Shown: piece after piece, positions 24,649 through 32,694 of the stretch
Layout of the letters: each line of letters starts with the position of its first letter
How positions within the stretch are numbered: the stretch's first letter is position 1
Assembly: GCA_964552235.1 (NCBI GenBank)
Contig: CAZKGO010000005.1
Coordinates: 32,914-96,913 of the forward strand
Length of the DNA stretch: 64,000 nt
Direction: 5' to 3'
Origin: CAVTHK01 sp964552235
GTDB lineage: Bacteria > Spirochaetota > Spirochaetia > SZUA-6 > CAVTHK01
Position numbers and translations under genes: made by a program
Notes under the pieces: model-generated
What the model was told of the DNA's origin: nothing
What the model saw: only the letters and a program-made list of their open reading frames with translations
Database searches by the model: none

Positions 24649-26538
24649 CTACGGCTGCACGCTCATGAGCAGCTCGTTCGCCTTGCGGTCCACCGACACG
24701 CTCACGCGCGTCGTGCGCTCCGCGGATACCACCACCGCGATCGTGCGCGCGAGCGATCCTCGCCGCGCGGTCAGCCGGTATTCGCCGGCGTCGAGCACCA
24801 GGTCGCAGGCTCCCGCGGCCAGGGGAGGTATCGTCCGCCAGCCGCGGTCGGCCCCGCCGGCGAGGTAGCTCGCCGAGTCGTCGAGGAGCAGCTGCACCCC
24901 GGCTGTATCGCTGGAGACGCTCAGGGTGCCGGCCGCGGGCGCGAGGGCCACGTTCAGGTGCAGCCGCGTCTCGTAGGGCCGCACGAGCAGGGTGTAGGCC
25001 TGCGTCGTGTAGCCGGGGCGCTCGAAGAGAAAGCGGTAGGTCGAGCCGCTGCGCAGCGACGAGATCACCTCGGGCGTCAGCAGCAGCCATCCGGCTCCCC
25101 TCGCCACCGACACGCTCGTCGAGGCGGTCAGGTCTTCGCCGGTGCGCATGTCGCTCACGGCGTAGCGGACGCTCAGGGGAAGGCCCCCGCCCGTGTACAG
25201 GTCCACCTCGATCCGCTTCTCGATCACCGTGTCCAGGTGTTTGCGCTGCTCGGTGCGCGGCGGCAGGTAGAACGAGTGCCAGGCGAGCTCGCCGTCGACG
25301 GTGAGCTTGAGGCGGTAGCGGCCTTCGGGCAGGTAGAGGCGCCGCGACTCCAGCGCGTATCCCTGCGCGGCGACCGCCGTGGCGGGAGCCTCCAGCGCGA
25401 ACGTTGCGGCCTGCACCAGCTCGCCGCCCTGCTCGCGGTAGGCGATCGCCCGCGCCGCCACCTCGGCCGGCGGCTTGTAGCCCGGCGGCACCCGCACCGC
25501 CGCGGCCAGGGCGCCGTAGCGATCGGAGGCGAACCACTCGTGGCCGTAGCCGCGGGTGTACAGGATCCAGCCCGAGACCGCGAGGGCCGCGACCAGCAAA
25601 ACGGCGGCCGCCGACCACGCGAGGACCGACAGGCGGGGGCGCAGCACGCCGCCGATGCCTTCGCCCTTGAGGACCTTTCGAATCGCCTCGTGGATCGACG
25701 CCGGATCGCGCCTGCGGATCCGCTTGCCCACCATGCGCAGGATCGGATGCAGGTCCTGGTAGCGGCGCCGCCGCTTGGGTCGGATGCACTTGCGGATGAT
25801 GCGGCGCAGCAGCGGCGAGATCTTGGGATTCAGCCGCGAGGCCGGCGTGTACCTGCCCTTCTGGATCAGGGCGATGGTCTCGGCGTTAAAGGTGCCGGGA
25901 AAGGGCGTCTTGCCCGTGAGCGACTCGTAGACCACCACGCCGAGGGAGTAGATGTCGGCGCGCTTGTCGGCGTTGCGGGCATCGCCGATCTGCTCGGGCG
26001 GGATGTAGGCGGGGGTGCCGAGGGTCATGCCGTCGCGCGTGAGGGAGTCCTCGGCGCCTTCGGCCGGCGTGGCGATGCCGAAGTCGACGAGCTTGACCTC
26101 GCCCCTGTGCGAGATCAGGATGTTGCCCGGCTTGATGTCGCGGTGCACGACGCCCTTGTCGTGGGCGTACTTGAGGGCGCGCGCCACCTCGTAGAGGATG
26201 AGCATCGTCGCCTCGTTGGAGAGGTAGCGCTGCCTGCGGATCAGCTCCTCGAGCGAGATGCCGTCGATGAACTCCTCGACGATGTAGGTGTAGGAGCCTT
26301 CGCGAAAGTGGTCGTAGACCTGCACGATGGCGTCGTGCTTGAAGTCCATGAGCAGCGTCGCCTCGCGCTTGAAGCGTTCGGTGACCTGCGCGCCGCCCCG
26401 CACGGCCAGGCGCTTGAGCAGGACGTAGCGGCCGAGGGTCGGGTGCCTGGCCTTGTAGAGGACCCCCATGCCCCCCTGGGCGATGCGCGAGAGGACCTGG
26501 TACTTGCCGACGCTCTTTGAGCGCTTCTTGTCGTCCAT
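24649..26538 (-). CDS. Ser/Thr protein kinase, transmembrane
   Basis: 629 residues from ATG 26538, which lies 7 bases after a promoter. Hanks-type kinase domain about 10-275: Gly loop IAQGGMGVLYKA, Lys in YVLLKRLA, catalytic loop VVHRDIKPGNIL, metal-binding VDFGIATP, APE-like GTPAYIPPEQ, all intact. Membrane span at about 318-340 (SVLAWSAAAVLLVAALAVSGW). The outside part (about 345-629) is beta-rich with repeated strand units ending GTLSVSSDTAGVQLLLDD and YRLTARRG, like PEGA-type modules. Inference: a receptor kinase sensing an envelope signal, with the two FHA proteins downstream as readers. No PP2C phosphatase gene is present in the window. Confidence 0.9.
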   Translation of the reverse strand: MDDKKRSKSVGKYQVLSRIAQGGMGVLYKARHPTLGRYVLLKRLAVRGGAQVTERFKREATLLMDFKHDAIVQVYDHFREGSYTYIVEEFIDGISLEELIRRQRYLSNEATMLILYEVARALKYAHDKGVVHRDIKPGNILISHRGEVKLVDFGIATPAEGAEDSLTRDGMTLGTPAYIPPEQIGDARNADKRADIYSLGVVVYESLTGKTPFPGTFNAETIALIQKGRYTPASRLNPKISPLLRRIIRKCIRPKRRRRYQDLHPILRMVGKRIRRRDPASIHEAIRKVLKGEGIGGVLRPRLSVLAWSAAAVLLVAALAVSGWILYTRGYGHEWFASDRYGALAAAVRVPPGYKPPAEVAARAIAYREQGGELVQAATFALEAPATAVAAQGYALESRRLYLPEGRYRLKLTVDGELAWHSFYLPPRTEQRKHLDTVIEKRIEVDLYTGGGLPLSVRYAVSDMRTGEDLTASTSVSVARGAGWLLLTPEVISSLRSGSTYRFLFERPGYTTQAYTLLVRPYETRLHLNVALAPAAGTLSVSSDTAGVQLLLDDSASYLAGGADRGWRTIPPLAAGACDLVLDAGEYRLTARRGSLARTIAVVVSAERTTRVSVSVDRKANELLMSVQP

Positions 26539-26545
26539 GGAGCGA

Positions 26546-26577
26546 ACGCTACCCGTCCGGCGTCTGTTGCGCAACAG
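26546..26577 (-). promoter_or_regulatory. Kinase-operon promoter overlapping a 14-bp palindrome
   Basis: Minus strand: TTGCGC (26574-26569), 17 bases, TAGCGT (26551-26546), then 7 bases to ATG 26538. CTGTTGCGCAACAG (26564-26577) is a perfect 14-bp palindrome covering the -35 box, so a dimeric repressor could block this promoter. No Shine-Dalgarno. Confidence 0.55.
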
Positions 26578-26639
26578 CGCCCGCGCACCGCGCCTCTCAG
26601 CCCCGTGCCGTCGCTGCGGCGCGCGAGCCGCCAGAGGCG

Positions 26640-27167
26640 CTAGATCTCCAGCTCTTTGTTGACCTCGACGAACTCCTCCGTGAGGATCTGGGTCGCCTTG
26701 GTGATGCGCTCTTCCTGCTCTTCGAGGTCCACGTCGCTGGCGGTCACCGCGATCTTGAACAGCGGCGAGGAGCTCTGGATCGGCCCCGGCGAGAACCGTG
26801 CGGGCTCGCCCACCTGGACGTCGGCAGCGAGGCGGGAGCCTTCCTTGACCGCCATCTCCGGCACGTCCTCGCGCAGGCCGATGCTGGCGTACTGCACCCG
26901 CCGGCCGTCCTCGTGCAGCGGGCCGATGGCGAGCAGCGAACCCGAGAACGTCATGGCCAGGCAGCCCTGCGGGTCTTCGCGTTCGAGGGAGTCGACTTCG
27001 TTCATCTTCATCCTGGCGACGCGCTTCTCGAACAGCTCGCGCTTGTCGATCCAGCCTTTCGCGATCATTTCCACGGAGTCCTCCGTGTCCGGGAGGCCCG
27101 AGGTCCTGGTGATCTGGCGGATGTGATCCTGCACTTCGGCCGGAATCCTGTCGAGATATTCTCCCAT
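26640..27167 (-). CDS. Uncharacterised paralogue A (N-terminal domain only)
   Basis: 175 residues, ATG 27167 with G-rich AAGGTGGGGG upstream. Clearly paralogous to the divergent gene at 27536: both start with a charged helix and the shared run ITRTSGL, then W..K..LFE, FSGSLL / YSGSLI, RRVQYASI / RRVEYASI, LREDVPEMAV / LRADVPALAI and a final helix of FVEVN / FVKIN. I do not recognise the shared domain of about 170 residues. The frame is open upstream to 27494 across the hairpin array, but the paralogue starts at the equivalent place, so I do not extend it. Probably autonomous, or a partner of the HU-fused form. Confidence 0.7.
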   Translation of the reverse strand: MGEYLDRIPAEVQDHIRQITRTSGLPDTEDSVEMIAKGWIDKRELFEKRVARMKMNEVDSLEREDPQGCLAMTFSGSLLAIGPLHEDGRRVQYASIGLREDVPEMAVKEGSRLAADVQVGEPARFSPGPIQSSSPLFKIAVTASDVDLEEQEERITKATQILTEEFVEVNKELEI

Positions 27168-27182
27168 GTCGTCCCCCACCTT

Positions 27183-27345
27183 GACCTGGGCGTCTTCGCC
27201 CAGGTCCTCTTGGGCGTCTACGCCCAAGGCCCAAGCCTGGACGTGGACGTCCAGGCCCCATCTTGACTTGGACGTCCTCGTCCAAGTCCCACCCCGACCC
27301 GGAAGTCTTCTTCCAGGTCCCCAGCCTGGACGTCTCCGTCCAGGC
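27183..27345. repeat. Array of six tandem covarying tetraloop hairpins
   Basis: Six inverted repeats in a row: 27183-27206, 27209-27228, 27235-27256, 27265-27288, 27296-27319 and 27324-27345. Each has an 8-10-bp stem and a 4-base loop; the first is GACCTGGGCG, TCTT, CGCCCAGGTC. Centres are 24-31 bases apart. The stems are related (consensus CYTGGRCG / CGYCCARG) and differ by compensated changes on both arms. The one non-canonical internal pair (27300/27315) is C-A on the plus strand but a G-U wobble in minus-strand RNA. See findings. Confidence 0.8.
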
Positions 27346-27535
27346 ACTCTCGGCGTACGCGCCGGACCGTTCCCAGCAAGGGGTACACCAGAAGATAGCC
27401 CGCCCCCGCGCGGAACGCAGGGGCGCCGCGGAGGCGGCGTGGGCCGCCGAGGGGCCGCCCCGAAGCAGGTGCAGCGTGCCGGCCGCCGCAGCAAAGGGAG
27501 GCAGGGCTCCGGCCGATGGGCTACAATGGGAGACC
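27346..27535. promoter_or_regulatory. Remainder of the divergent intergenic region
   Basis: Together with the array this is a 368-base gene-free region. A seventh, weaker hairpin, CGGCG-TACG-CGCCG, lies at 27351-27364. On the minus strand TTGCTG, 16 bases, TACGCC (27357-27352) would start RNA at about 27345, the edge of the array. On the plus strand TACAAT at 27522-27527 precedes ATG 27536 by 8 bases. Nothing else is evident. Confidence 0.4.
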
Positions 27536-28390
27536 ATGAGTGACGAGATCGAGCGGCTGAGTCCGACGGTCCGCAGCCACATCCAGGCCATCACGCGCAC
27601 TTCCGGCCTGGCGCAGACCGAGGGATCGTTCCTGCGCATGGCCATGGCGTGGCTGGAGAAGAAGAGGCTCTTCGAACAGCAGGCGCGCGCCCTCGACATG
27701 CGCCAGGTCGAGTCGTTTGCAGCGTCCGAGCCCGGGGGCGCGCTCGCGCTGACCTATTCCGGCTCGCTCATCAGCCTTGAGCCCGCGGTCGAGGGCAGCC
27801 GCCGCGTCGAGTACGCGAGCATCCCGCTGCGGGCCGACGTGCCGGCCCTGGCGATTGCGGAAAAGACGGCCCTGTCGGGTGACCTGCGCATCGACGGCGA
27901 GGCGGCGTTCACCGCGGGTCCCGTCAAGAGCACCTCACAGCTGCTTGTGATCGCGGTCTTTGCCCCGGGCCTGAGCCTGCGCGAGCAGAGCCGGCGCATC
28001 CGCGAAGCGACGATCTTTCTCACCAACGGCTTCGTCAAGATCAACCGGACCGTCCTGCCGCCAAAGGAGGGGGTCCCCGAGCAGTTCACCCTCCGCGCGA
28101 TCGTCGCCTACCTCGCCAAGCGGGCGGGGCTGCCCAAGGTGCGCGTGCAGGGGATCCTTCGCGACTACCTGGCTGTGCTCGAATCGGGCATGCTTCTCGG
28201 CGAGAGCGTCGCCCTCGGCCGCATCGGCCGCCTCTCCGCTGTGAGGCGCGGGGTGCGCAAGGCGCGCGCCGGCATCAACCCCGCGACCGGGCAGCCGCTG
28301 ACCATCCCCGCGCAGCCGGAGCGCATGGCGCCGCGCATGAGGTTCGGCCGCGCCCTCAAGGCGCGGCTGCGGGACCTGCCCCTGAACTAA
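27536..28390 (+). CDS. Paralogue B fused to an HU/IHF DNA-binding domain
   Basis: 284 residues, ATG 27536. Residues 1-175 are the same uncharacterised domain as paralogue A on the other side of the hairpin array. From about residue 183 the sequence fits an HU/IHF protein: LRAIVAYLAKRAGLPKVRVQGILRDYLAVL (the two N-terminal helices), LGESVALGRIGRLSAVRRGVRKARAG (strands), then the DNA-binding arm GINPATGQPLTIPAQ (family: RNPxTGexixIPA) and FGRALKARL at the end. The Pro and Arg of the arm are kept. HU proteins bend DNA and bind cruciforms and junctions. Start 8 bases after TACAAT. Inference: a DNA- or RNA-structuring protein that may act on the array next to it. Confidence 0.78.
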   Translation: MSDEIERLSPTVRSHIQAITRTSGLAQTEGSFLRMAMAWLEKKRLFEQQARALDMRQVESFAASEPGGALALTYSGSLISLEPAVEGSRRVEYASIPLRADVPALAIAEKTALSGDLRIDGEAAFTAGPVKSTSQLLVIAVFAPGLSLREQSRRIREATIFLTNGFVKINRTVLPPKEGVPEQFTLRAIVAYLAKRAGLPKVRVQGILRDYLAVLESGMLLGESVALGRIGRLSAVRRGVRKARAGINPATGQPLTIPAQPERMAPRMRFGRALKARLRDLPLN

Positions 28391-28500
28391 AGGCGCCTCG
28401 CGCCGCGCGAGTCGGCGGCGCCCATCCCCCGGCGCACCGCGCGTGTGCCCCCTCGCCCCACAGCGTGTCCTCTCGCTATAATGCCGCCGGAGGAATCCTC

Positions 28501-29337
28501 ATGATCGCCTCGGGGCGCTTTGCCCTCAACAGGATCGCCTGCCCGACGCTGGGCCTGCTGGACTTCTTCAAGCTGGCCCGGGAGGTCGGCGTGAGCAAGG
28601 TCGAGCTGCGCAACGACCTGCCCGGCGGGCGGGTCACCGACGGGCTCGAGCCCTCCGAGGCCGCGGCTCTCGCCGCCAGGCACGGCATCGAGGTGATCGC
28701 GATCAACGCCCTGCAGAGGTTCAACGTGAAGGCCCTCGCAGGCCGGGTCGCCGCCGAGCTCGAGCGGCTCCTCGACATCGCCGCGGCTCTGCGCTGCCGC
28801 GCCGTCGTGCTGTGCCCGAACAATGACGCCGCGGACGGCCGCGACGCCGAGAGCCGGCAGGAGGAGACCGTCGAGGCGCTCGCCGCTCTCGGCCCCCTCT
28901 TTTCCGCGTCGGGCATCCTCGGCTACGTCGAGCCGCTCGGCTTCGCCGAATCCTCCCTACGTTCCGTGGTCGCGGCCTGCGACGCGATCAAGCGCTCGGG
29001 GCAGAGCTGCTACCGCGTGCTCTTCGACACATTTCACCACCACCTGGGGCCCGACACCGCGGCCGTCATCGGCGTCGGCTACGACGTGCGCAACACCGGT
29101 CTCGTCCATGCCTCCGGAGTGGAGTCTCCGGTGGCCGCGGAGTGCGCCCGCGACGAGCACCGCGTCCTGGTCTCGGGCCGCGACCGCACGGCATCGCGGG
29201 AGCAGATCATGCAGCATATCAGGCTCGGCTACGCGGGCGACATCTCGCTCGAGCCGTTCGCCCCGGAGATCCAGAGGCTGGGACGCGACGAGCTGGCCGC
29301 CGCTGTCAGAAAGAGCCTGCGCTACCTGCAGGAATGA
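28501..29337 (+). CDS. Sugar isomerase/epimerase, TIM-barrel (AP endonuclease family 2 fold)
   Basis: 278 residues, ATG 28501 with GGAGGAAT before it and TATAAT at 28477-28482. Xylose-isomerase-like TIM-barrel: GVSKVELRNDL (Glu), IEVIAINALQ, CRAVVLCPNND, LGYVEPLGF (metal-binding Glu), VLFDTFHHHLG (Asp/His), LVHASGV (His) and ISLEPFAPE (Glu). Acts on a keto sugar or inositol derivative; the exact one is unknown. It stands alone, converging with the barrel-like gene. Confidence 0.82.
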   Translation: MIASGRFALNRIACPTLGLLDFFKLAREVGVSKVELRNDLPGGRVTDGLEPSEAAALAARHGIEVIAINALQRFNVKALAGRVAAELERLLDIAAALRCRAVVLCPNNDAADGRDAESRQEETVEALAALGPLFSASGILGYVEPLGFAESSLRSVVAACDAIKRSGQSCYRVLFDTFHHHLGPDTAAVIGVGYDVRNTGLVHASGVESPVAAECARDEHRVLVSGRDRTASREQIMQHIRLGYAGDISLEPFAPEIQRLGRDELAAAVRKSLRYLQE

Positions 29338-29395
29338 AGGGCGCGGCCGGCCGACGGGGCCGACGACGCCTGGCGGCGGACTTGGGCTCGGCCGC

Positions 29396-29881
29396 TTAGA
29401 ACCTCACGCCGACGAACAGGCCCCCAAGGATATCGGTGGAAAACGAAGGCTCCACCACGACGCTCGCCTCGCTTCCGACCAACAGACGGTCACCCGGCTG
29501 CCACTCGACGCCCAGCCGGAAGGTGAGAAAGCTCTCGAGAACGCCGCCGTCGTTGATGTACTGCTGCGCCCCGGCCACGGCGAACAGGTCGAGAGCGCGG
29601 CCGAGCAGGTAGGCCTTAACGAACACCTCGAGGCAGTTCTCCTGCATCCCGTCGCCGTCGACGTAGGCGTAGCCGAGGCCCACGGCCAGGTGCTCCAGGA
29701 GCGCGTACTCGCCCTCCACGAGAGCCTGCGCCGCCGGGTCGCCCGAATCCAGGCTGCGGCCCAGCCCGAAGTGCGCGCTGACGGCCGGCCGCTTTGCCCG
29801 CAGCGGCTGGGCGGCCAGCGGCGTCGCCGCCGACAGGAGCAACAAGGCGGCGAACAGCACGACGGTCAGCCTGACGGACAC
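29396..29881 (-). CDS. Outer-membrane beta-barrel-like protein
   Basis: 161 residues from GTG 29881, with CGGAGG 6 bases upstream and TATAAT at 29905-29900, which fixes the transcript. Signal peptide VSVRLTVVLFAALLLLSAATPLAAQ. The mature protein has alternating strands (VSAHFGLGRSLDSGD, EYALLEHLAVGLGYAYVDGDG, LDLFAVAGAQQYIND, LTFRLGVEWQPGDRLLVGSEASVVVEP) and ends in ILGGLFVGVRF, a typical C-terminal aromatic strand recognised by the BAM machine. Size and pattern fit an 8-strand barrel. Function unknown. Confidence 0.75.
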   Translation of the reverse strand: MSVRLTVVLFAALLLLSAATPLAAQPLRAKRPAVSAHFGLGRSLDSGDPAAQALVEGEYALLEHLAVGLGYAYVDGDGMQENCLEVFVKAYLLGRALDLFAVAGAQQYINDGGVLESFLTFRLGVEWQPGDRLLVGSEASVVVEPSFSTDILGGLFVGVRF

Positions 29882-29922
29882 GCGGAGCCTCCGCTGCCCA
29901 TTATACACCGCGCGGGGCTGCC

Positions 29923-31185
29923 CTATCGCCGCCGCGCCGCGTGCGCTTCGATGGCTGCCACGCGCTCGGCGAGCGTGGGGTGCGAGTAGTGATAGAAGCT
30001 GTAGAGCGGGTGGGGCGTGAGGTTGCTCAGGTTGCTGCGGCCAAGGCCGATGAGCGCCGCCTTGAGCCCGGCGGCGCCGCCGGTGGCATCGACCGCGAAG
30101 CGGTCGGCCTCGTACTCGTGCCTGCGGCTCCAGGCCGCGAACAGCGGCGCCAGGAAAAAGGTGAAGGGCCCGGCGCAGAAGCTCATGATCACCAGCAGCG
30201 CGTAGGGGCTCGGCCGGTCGAACCCAAAGGCGCTGTAGAACGGCTGGTAGGGCAGCAGCAGGCTGAGGATCCAGAACCCGACGAGGAGCATCAGGACCGA
30301 GAAGGCGAGCCGCTGCCTGACGTGGTGCCGCTTCTCGTGGCCGATCTCGTGGGCGAGCACGGCCACGAGGCTCTCCTCCGACAGGCTGCGGATCAGGGTG
30401 TCGAACAGAACGACGCGCTTGGCCCTGCCCAGCCCGGTGAAGTAGGCGTTGCTGTGGCTCGACCGCCTGCTGCCGTCCATCACGAAGATGCCCCGCGTCG
30501 CGAAGCCGAGCCTCGAGGCGAGGTCCTGGATGCGCTCCTTGAGGCTGCCGTCGTCCAGCGGCGTGAACTTGTTGAACAGCGGCGCGATCACCGTCGGGTA
30601 GATCACGGTCACGACGAGCTGAAAGAGGCTCACCCCCGCGAAGCCGAACAGCCACCACCACCGTCCAGCCCTGTCGACGAACCAGAACAGGGCGAGGAGC
30701 AAGGGCGCGAGCAGCGCCACGGAAACCGCGAGGTTCCTGGCCAGGTCCGCCGCGAAGAGGCCCGGCGTCATCCTGTTGAAGCCGAAGCGCTCCTCGATGA
30801 CGAACTGCAGGTACAGGGAGGCGGGCAGCGAGACGAGGGTGAAGAAGACCGAGATCAGGACGAAGTAGGCGAGCCCCGTCGCGTAGCCGGGCAGCCGCCA
30901 GCCCAGCACCAGACGGTCGAGCGCCCCGAGGGCGCCGCTGAGGACCACAGCGAGCACGACGGCGGCAGCAAAGAGGCCGTCGACGAGGGCGAAGCGGCTG
31001 CGTGCCAGGGTGTAGTCGAGCGACCGTTTGTATGTCTCGCGGTCCATCACCTCCAGCACAAAGGCCGGCGGCGCTGCGCTCACCCGCTGCGCGTGGCGGG
31101 CGTTCAGCAGCGTGAGGGCGCTCTCCCACAGCAGGCGCAGGGCGAACAGCGCAAGGTACAGTCGCAAGATGGCCGCCGAGCTCAA
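29923..31185 (-). CDS. M48 (Ste24-type) membrane zinc metalloprotease
   Basis: 420 residues. Several membrane spans (about 5-20, 65-90, 100-125, 145-195, 285-325) around the zinc site VAVLAHEIGHEKRHH (HExxH), with the third ligand in RRHEYEADRFAVD. N-terminal VMDRETYKRSLDYTLARSRF and the long hydrophobic loop are typical of CAAX-prenyl-protease-like Ste24 members. In bacteria these act on membrane proteins in quality control. It overlaps the glyA stop by 4 bases (ATGA), so it is expressed with SHMT. Confidence 0.9.
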   Translation of the reverse strand: MSSAAILRLYLALFALRLLWESALTLLNARHAQRVSAAPPAFVLEVMDRETYKRSLDYTLARSRFALVDGLFAAAVVLAVVLSGALGALDRLVLGWRLPGYATGLAYFVLISVFFTLVSLPASLYLQFVIEERFGFNRMTPGLFAADLARNLAVSVALLAPLLLALFWFVDRAGRWWWLFGFAGVSLFQLVVTVIYPTVIAPLFNKFTPLDDGSLKERIQDLASRLGFATRGIFVMDGSRRSSHSNAYFTGLGRAKRVVLFDTLIRSLSEESLVAVLAHEIGHEKRHHVRQRLAFSVLMLLVGFWILSLLLPYQPFYSAFGFDRPSPYALLVIMSFCAGPFTFFLAPLFAAWSRRHEYEADRFAVDATGGAAGLKAALIGLGRSNLSNLTPHPLYSFYHYSHPTLAERVAAIEAHAARRR

Positions 31186-32675
31186 CGCAGGAACTCTCCG
31201 AGGAGCGCCAGGTCGAGCTGCGGGTAGACGGGAAAGCGCGCGAGCAGGTTATGGATGCGGTCGCGCGCCTCGCCGCGGGCCTTCGCGTCGATCGTGAACT
31301 TCGCCTTGCTCGTTTTGCCCTTCGACACCTCGGGCTTCGTCGCCTTGAGCACGAGGGCGAGCACGTCGGCGATCTCCTCCATCTCGGCTTCTTTCATGCC
31401 GAGGGTGGTCGCGGCCGGGGTGCCCGCCCGCAGGCCGCTGGTGTACCAGGGCCCGTTCGGGTCAAAGGGCAGCGAGTTGCGGTTGAGCGTGATGGCGCAG
31501 TCGCGCACGGCGCTCTCGGCCTGGCGTCCTGTGAGCTCGAAGGGCCGCACGTCGATGAGCATCAGGTGGTTGTCGGTCCCGCCGGTCGCCACCGTGATGC
31601 CGCGCCGGACCAGCGCCGCGGCCAGGGCGCGCGCGTTGGCCACGATCGCCTTCTGGTAGGAGCGGAACTCGGGCCGGTTGGCCTCCTTGAAGGCCACCGC
31701 CTTGGCGGCGAGCACGTGCGGGAGAGGCCCTCCGATGACCATCGGGCAGCCCTTGTCCACGTACTCGGCGAGCTCGCTCTTGCAGAGGATCAGGCCGCCG
31801 CGGGGGCCGCGCAGGGTCTTGTGGGTGGTGGTCGTGACGATCTGCGCGTGAGCGACGGGGTTGTAAGGGCCTTCGAAGACGCCTCCCGCCACAAGACCGG
31901 CGAAGTGGGCCATGTCCACCATGAGGATGGCGCCCACCGCATCGGCGATGCTGCGCATCCTCTGGAAGTCGATTTTTCTCGGGTAGGCGCTGTAGCCCGC
32001 CAGCAGGATGAGCGGCTCGAGCTCTTTGGCCTGGGCCTCGATCGCGTCGTAGTCGAGCAGCCCCGTGGCGCGATCGACCGAGTAGGAGTGAGCCTCGAAG
32101 ATCTGGGCCGACACGTTGTGGCGGTAGCCGTGGGTCAGGTGGCCGCCGGAGTAGTAGTCGAGACCGAGCAGGCGCTGGCTGCCGCAGCGGCGGCGCACCT
32201 CGTTCCACTGCTCGACCGTCATCTTGGACGGGTCTTCTGAGCCGAGATCGGCCAGGGCGGGCGCTTCCACGCGGGCGGAGAGCACCGACCAGAAGGCGAT
32301 GAGGTTGGCGTCGGCGCCGCTGTGGGGCTGCACGTAGGCATGCTCGGCGCCGAAGAGCCTGCAGGCCTCCTCGGCCGCCAGGCTCTCCACCGCGTCGACG
32401 TTGTCGCAGCCGGCGTAGAAGCGGTGCTGGGGGTAGCCTTCGGCGTACTTGTCGGTGAACAGGTTGCCCATGGCCAGCTGGGTGGCCAGCGACGAGTAGT
32501 TCTCGCTGGCGATCAGCTTTAGGTTCGAGCGCTGGTCCGAGAGCTCCTTGACGATCGAGGAGGCGGTCTCGGGCGAAACCTTCGCGATCTCGGTGAGCGC
32601 CGCGAGGTAGGCGAGAAAGCCGGAATCGACCTTGTCGGGGCTCGTGCGCTGGAGGTAGGAAACGAGGGCACTCAT
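31182..32675 (-). CDS. glyA: Serine hydroxymethyltransferase, long form
   Basis: 497 residues from ATG 32675. Converts serine and tetrahydrofolate to glycine and methylene-THF using PLP. PLP lysine in TTTTHKTLRGPRGG; substrate loop SGADANLIAF; KLIASENYSS near residue 60. At 497 residues it is longer than the common ~420, from an N-terminal stretch (LVSYLQRTSPDKVDSGFLAYLAALTEIAKVSPE) and an insert around ALADLGSEDPSKMTVEQWNEVRRRCG; I recall similar long forms in treponemes and chlamydiae. It has its own promoter and overlaps the M48 gene downstream. Confidence 0.93.
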   Translation of the reverse strand: MSALVSYLQRTSPDKVDSGFLAYLAALTEIAKVSPETASSIVKELSDQRSNLKLIASENYSSLATQLAMGNLFTDKYAEGYPQHRFYAGCDNVDAVESLAAEEACRLFGAEHAYVQPHSGADANLIAFWSVLSARVEAPALADLGSEDPSKMTVEQWNEVRRRCGSQRLLGLDYYSGGHLTHGYRHNVSAQIFEAHSYSVDRATGLLDYDAIEAQAKELEPLILLAGYSAYPRKIDFQRMRSIADAVGAILMVDMAHFAGLVAGGVFEGPYNPVAHAQIVTTTTHKTLRGPRGGLILCKSELAEYVDKGCPMVIGGPLPHVLAAKAVAFKEANRPEFRSYQKAIVANARALAAALVRRGITVATGGTDNHLMLIDVRPFELTGRQAESAVRDCAITLNRNSLPFDPNGPWYTSGLRAGTPAATTLGMKEAEMEEIADVLALVLKATKPEVSKGKTSKAKFTIDAKARGEARDRIHNLLARFPVYPQLDLALLGEFLR

Positions 32676-32694
32676 GGCGTACTCCGTGCCGCAG

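Noticed and set aside
22238..26520. Long plus-strand open frames of 600+ codons opposite the kinase operon
   Set aside because: They are Ala/Arg/Gly/His-rich, lack domains and ribosome sites, and mirror clear minus-strand genes. In DNA of about 70% G+C such antisense frames are expected.
27183..27345. CRISPR array
   Set aside because: The units are palindromes with changing stems and 1-8-base gaps, not identical repeats with unique spacers, and there are no cas genes.
27183..27345. CsrA/RsmA-type sponge RNA
   Set aside because: Only one of six minus-strand loops holds GGA (AGGA); the rest are AAGA, UAGA, UCCA, AAGA and GAGA, so the known motif is not met.
27168..27494. N-terminal extension of the 26640-27167 gene through three hairpins
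   Set aside because: The frame is open and three hairpins are spaced by multiples of 3, but the other spacings (31, 31) break the frame and the paralogue starts where ATG 27167 does.
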